From: Mimachlamys varia
Lineage: Eukaryota > Mollusca > Bivalvia > Pectinida > Pectinidae
Direction of reading: 5' to 3'
DNA: 64,000 nucleotides
Assembly (NCBI GenBank): GCA_947623455.1
Contig: OX392528.1
Coordinates: 49,184,322-49,248,321 of the forward strand
The position numbers and the translations under genes were made by a program. Within the stretch, counting starts at the first letter, position 1. Every line of letters starts with the position of its first letter. Positions 62,901 to 64,000 of the stretch are shown piece by piece. The notes beneath the pieces were generated by a model, which was not told where the DNA came from, made no database searches, and was given only the letters and a program-made list of their open reading frames with translations.

Positions 62901-63233
62901 TTATTAATGTGCGATCCTTTAACTGCTACGAATACATGATCATGAGTCATTGACTTAATCTCGACGACAGGGTTCTTTTCATTTCATTTATTGAATCTAC
63001 ATGCTAATTGCGTTCTGCAAAAAATGTAAACATACTTAGAGGAAAGATGGTCACTCATAATCAGCTGGATCATGATCAGCTGTTTGCAACAACAATCAAC
63101 CGTTTCTAAAAATAGCATTTTTCAGCCAGGTACTGTACTGTATATTTCGTCCTTGTAGCACTTTAACCATCGCAAACTTACCATCACTAGAATACCAACT
63201 TCCAGCATGTGTTGCTTGACGAACCTTGGCCAT
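53989..63233 (-). CDS. MEMO1: MEMO1 (mediator of cell motility 1) orthologue
   Basis: Nine exons on the minus strand: 63233-63182, 60632-60551, 59412-59344, 58739-58627, 58174-58063, 57274-57132, 56263-56187, 55003-54899, 54141-53989. They give 906 bases (301 residues plus stop; human 297) in one frame, all with AG/GT borders. Landmarks in order: [97 protein letters not shown] and [14 protein letters not shown]. The His of APHAGY, the His pair of GPSHH and the Cys of NTICGR, which form the metal pocket in the family, are all kept. MEMO1 is a cytosolic protein related to extradiol dioxygenases; it acts in receptor-tyrosine-kinase-driven motility and has been linked to copper or iron handling. 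The gene is complete, and no frameshift is seen. Confidence 0.97.
56549..56927 (-). mobile_element. TTAA-flanked MITE, copy F (inverted, in a MEMO1 intron)
   Basis: TTAAAGGCCTAATATATG at the left and CGTATATTAGGCCTTTAA at the right, with the family interior in inverted orientation. It lies between the MEMO1 exons at 57132-57274 and 56187-56263. Confidence 0.85.
57425..57815. repeat. ~40-bp degenerate minisatellite in a MEMO1 intron
   Basis: About ten diverged copies of a unit containing AAGTTCAAAACCAACTGGT, then TTTTTCAAGCTATGACC. The open frame across it reflects the repeat. Confidence 0.85.
59545..59660 (-). mobile_element. SINE 3' fragment in a MEMO1 intron
   Basis: The reverse complement of the 3' part of the SINE at 4551-4891: ATATACCATTTTATCACAAC, CAAAGTGGTTCACAA and TTAGCAACCAGCCAATATTG. 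The tRNA-like head is absent. Confidence 0.7.
60060..60511. mobile_element. Nested inverted-repeat elements in a MEMO1 intron
   Basis: Outer pair: AACCAACTTATTTTTGTG near 60060 and CAAAAATAAGTTGGTT near 60495-60510. Inside it, GTACTGTAAACATAC (60164-60178) and GTACGTTTACAGTA (60362-60375) bound a second element rich in TTAGCGCA motifs. No coding capacity. Confidence 0.6.
60898..61110 (+). pseudogene. LINE reverse-transcriptase remnant, part 1
   Basis: A frame reads [20 protein letters not shown], then [11 protein letters not shown] and VLRFL, the typical motif after the palm domain in CR1/jockey-type LINE proteins. Stops follow shortly. It lies in the large first intron of MEMO1, antisense to that gene. 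Confidence 0.65.
61212..61581 (+). mobile_element. Foldback element, copy 1 (perfect 45-bp stem)
   Basis: Positions 61212-61256 and 61293-61337 are perfectly complementary over 45 bp. GAACTGC and GCAGTTC extend the stem outside. The right end (61553-61581) repeats the terminal hairpin as GGCATTCATGGCC and GATGAATGCCAACTG. CAGTTGGCATTCATAGGC at the left is thus matched at the right end. An inverted, diverged copy is at 26669-27050. Confidence 0.85.
62171..62322 (+). pseudogene. LINE C-terminal remnant, part 2 (frameshifted)
   Basis: [15 protein letters not shown] is followed in another frame by [20 protein letters not shown] and a [11 protein letters not shown] end before TAG (62320-62322). 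This is the standard C-terminus of CR1/L2-type LINE proteins, broken by a two-base gain. It may belong to the same insertion as 60898-61110. Confidence 0.65.
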
Positions 63234-64000
63234 ATTTGAACCTATTTTGGTGATATTTTTGGCAAAAAATGGGTATGTACAGGAGTCTGTTTATCAACAC
63301 AAAGCCCATCCGGAAGTACCGATCATTCGAGGCTTGCGCAAAACTTTTTTTTTTCTGCATCTCCAAAATGTTTGAATATAGGGAGCGTTCGATTCGCATC
63401 TTCACACATTTTTAAAACTGAATATATATTAGAATAACGCATATATAGCGCCTTATCATAGACAATGGACAGTAATTAAATATCATCTTTCAAGAAAATA
63501 ATTTTCAGTGACATCTGAAAATCTACAATAAAAGTTATATTTTTAGCCCACAAACATCATGATCAGTCAGAACTTCAAAAGGCGGGTTATTCAAATGAGG
63601 TAAAGTCGTTTCGACACACGCCTAAAAAATAAGTTGGTTCGCGATCGGTACGCCTAGTTTTTGTACCATATCGGTACATTGATTTAACCACGAGTTACTA
63701 GGTCTATTGTGTTGATTAAACTAGTCAAAAAGTTTTACTTAGTTTAACAGTCATGGAACCTTACTGTTAATGTGGAAAAAACGAAAATAATTGTTTTTCG
63801 AAAAAAAAATGGAAAACTACGTAAAAAAGTCTATATGCAATGCTAATGGTTTATTTCGAACTAGGAAGATTTCCTATTATACATATAAGGAAATATCATA
63901 CGATAAAATATTTGTTAAAAATTGTTAACACCAATAACTGTATTTTGAAAACTGCATATGAAGTTTTGATGAATCTAGCCAAACGGAATGATGTTTTCAA
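63234..64000. other. MEMO1 upstream region
   Basis: This should hold the MEMO1 5' UTR and promoter (read leftwards). No TATA box or CpG-rich promoter stood out. AAAAAATAAGTTGGTT near 63624 resembles the end of the outer element at 60060-60511. Confidence 0.4.

Noticed and set aside
62552..62907. Two hydrophobic frames of ~82 codons
   Set aside because: The hydrophobicity reflects T-rich sequence. The region is MEMO1 first-intron DNA with no splice-supported partner.

Overview
The window is animal nuclear DNA: AT-rich, with long introns bounded by GT/AG sites and many interspersed repeats. A mollusc, most likely a bivalve, fits best. This rests on the kind of repeats seen (tandem-core element with foldback ends, tRNA-derived SINEs, numerous foldback MITEs) and on the invertebrate extracellular protein at the left end. 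It is an inference; no species can be named.

Three protein-coding genes can be built exon by exon, and each assembles into one uninterrupted frame. (1) Positions 1017-19143 (+) hold the 3' part of a large extracellular protein gene: 21 exons, 3105 coding bases, 1034 residues plus stop. It encodes copies of an unrecognised ~190-residue domain (each built from four exons of fixed phase), then one EGF, seven thrombospondin type 1 repeats, one LDL-receptor class A module and a hydrophobic C-terminal tail. The gene starts left of the window. (2) Positions 27544-29475 (-) hold a two-coding-exon raftlin-like gene of 417 residues with an N-terminal Met-Gly-Cys lipidation signal. (3) Positions 53989-63233 (-) hold a complete nine-exon MEMO1 orthologue of 301 residues.

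The rest is mostly repeats. An 18-bp satellite (19795-21158) follows gene 1. A ~4.3-kb element with 26 copies of a ~145-bp unit (29931-34203) lies upstream of the raftlin-like gene. Six copies of one TTAA-flanked MITE family are scattered through the window, as are antisense and sense 3' fragments of a reverse-transcriptase element, foldback elements of several families, SINE copies and a broken LINE end. A hairpin at 39310-39444 has the layout of a hammerhead ribozyme.

The genes do not look functionally linked: gene 1 is extracellular or cell-surface, the raftlin-like protein should sit on the inner face of the plasma membrane, and MEMO1 is cytosolic. No operon-like arrangement, rRNA gene, CRISPR array or intact autonomous transposon was seen.
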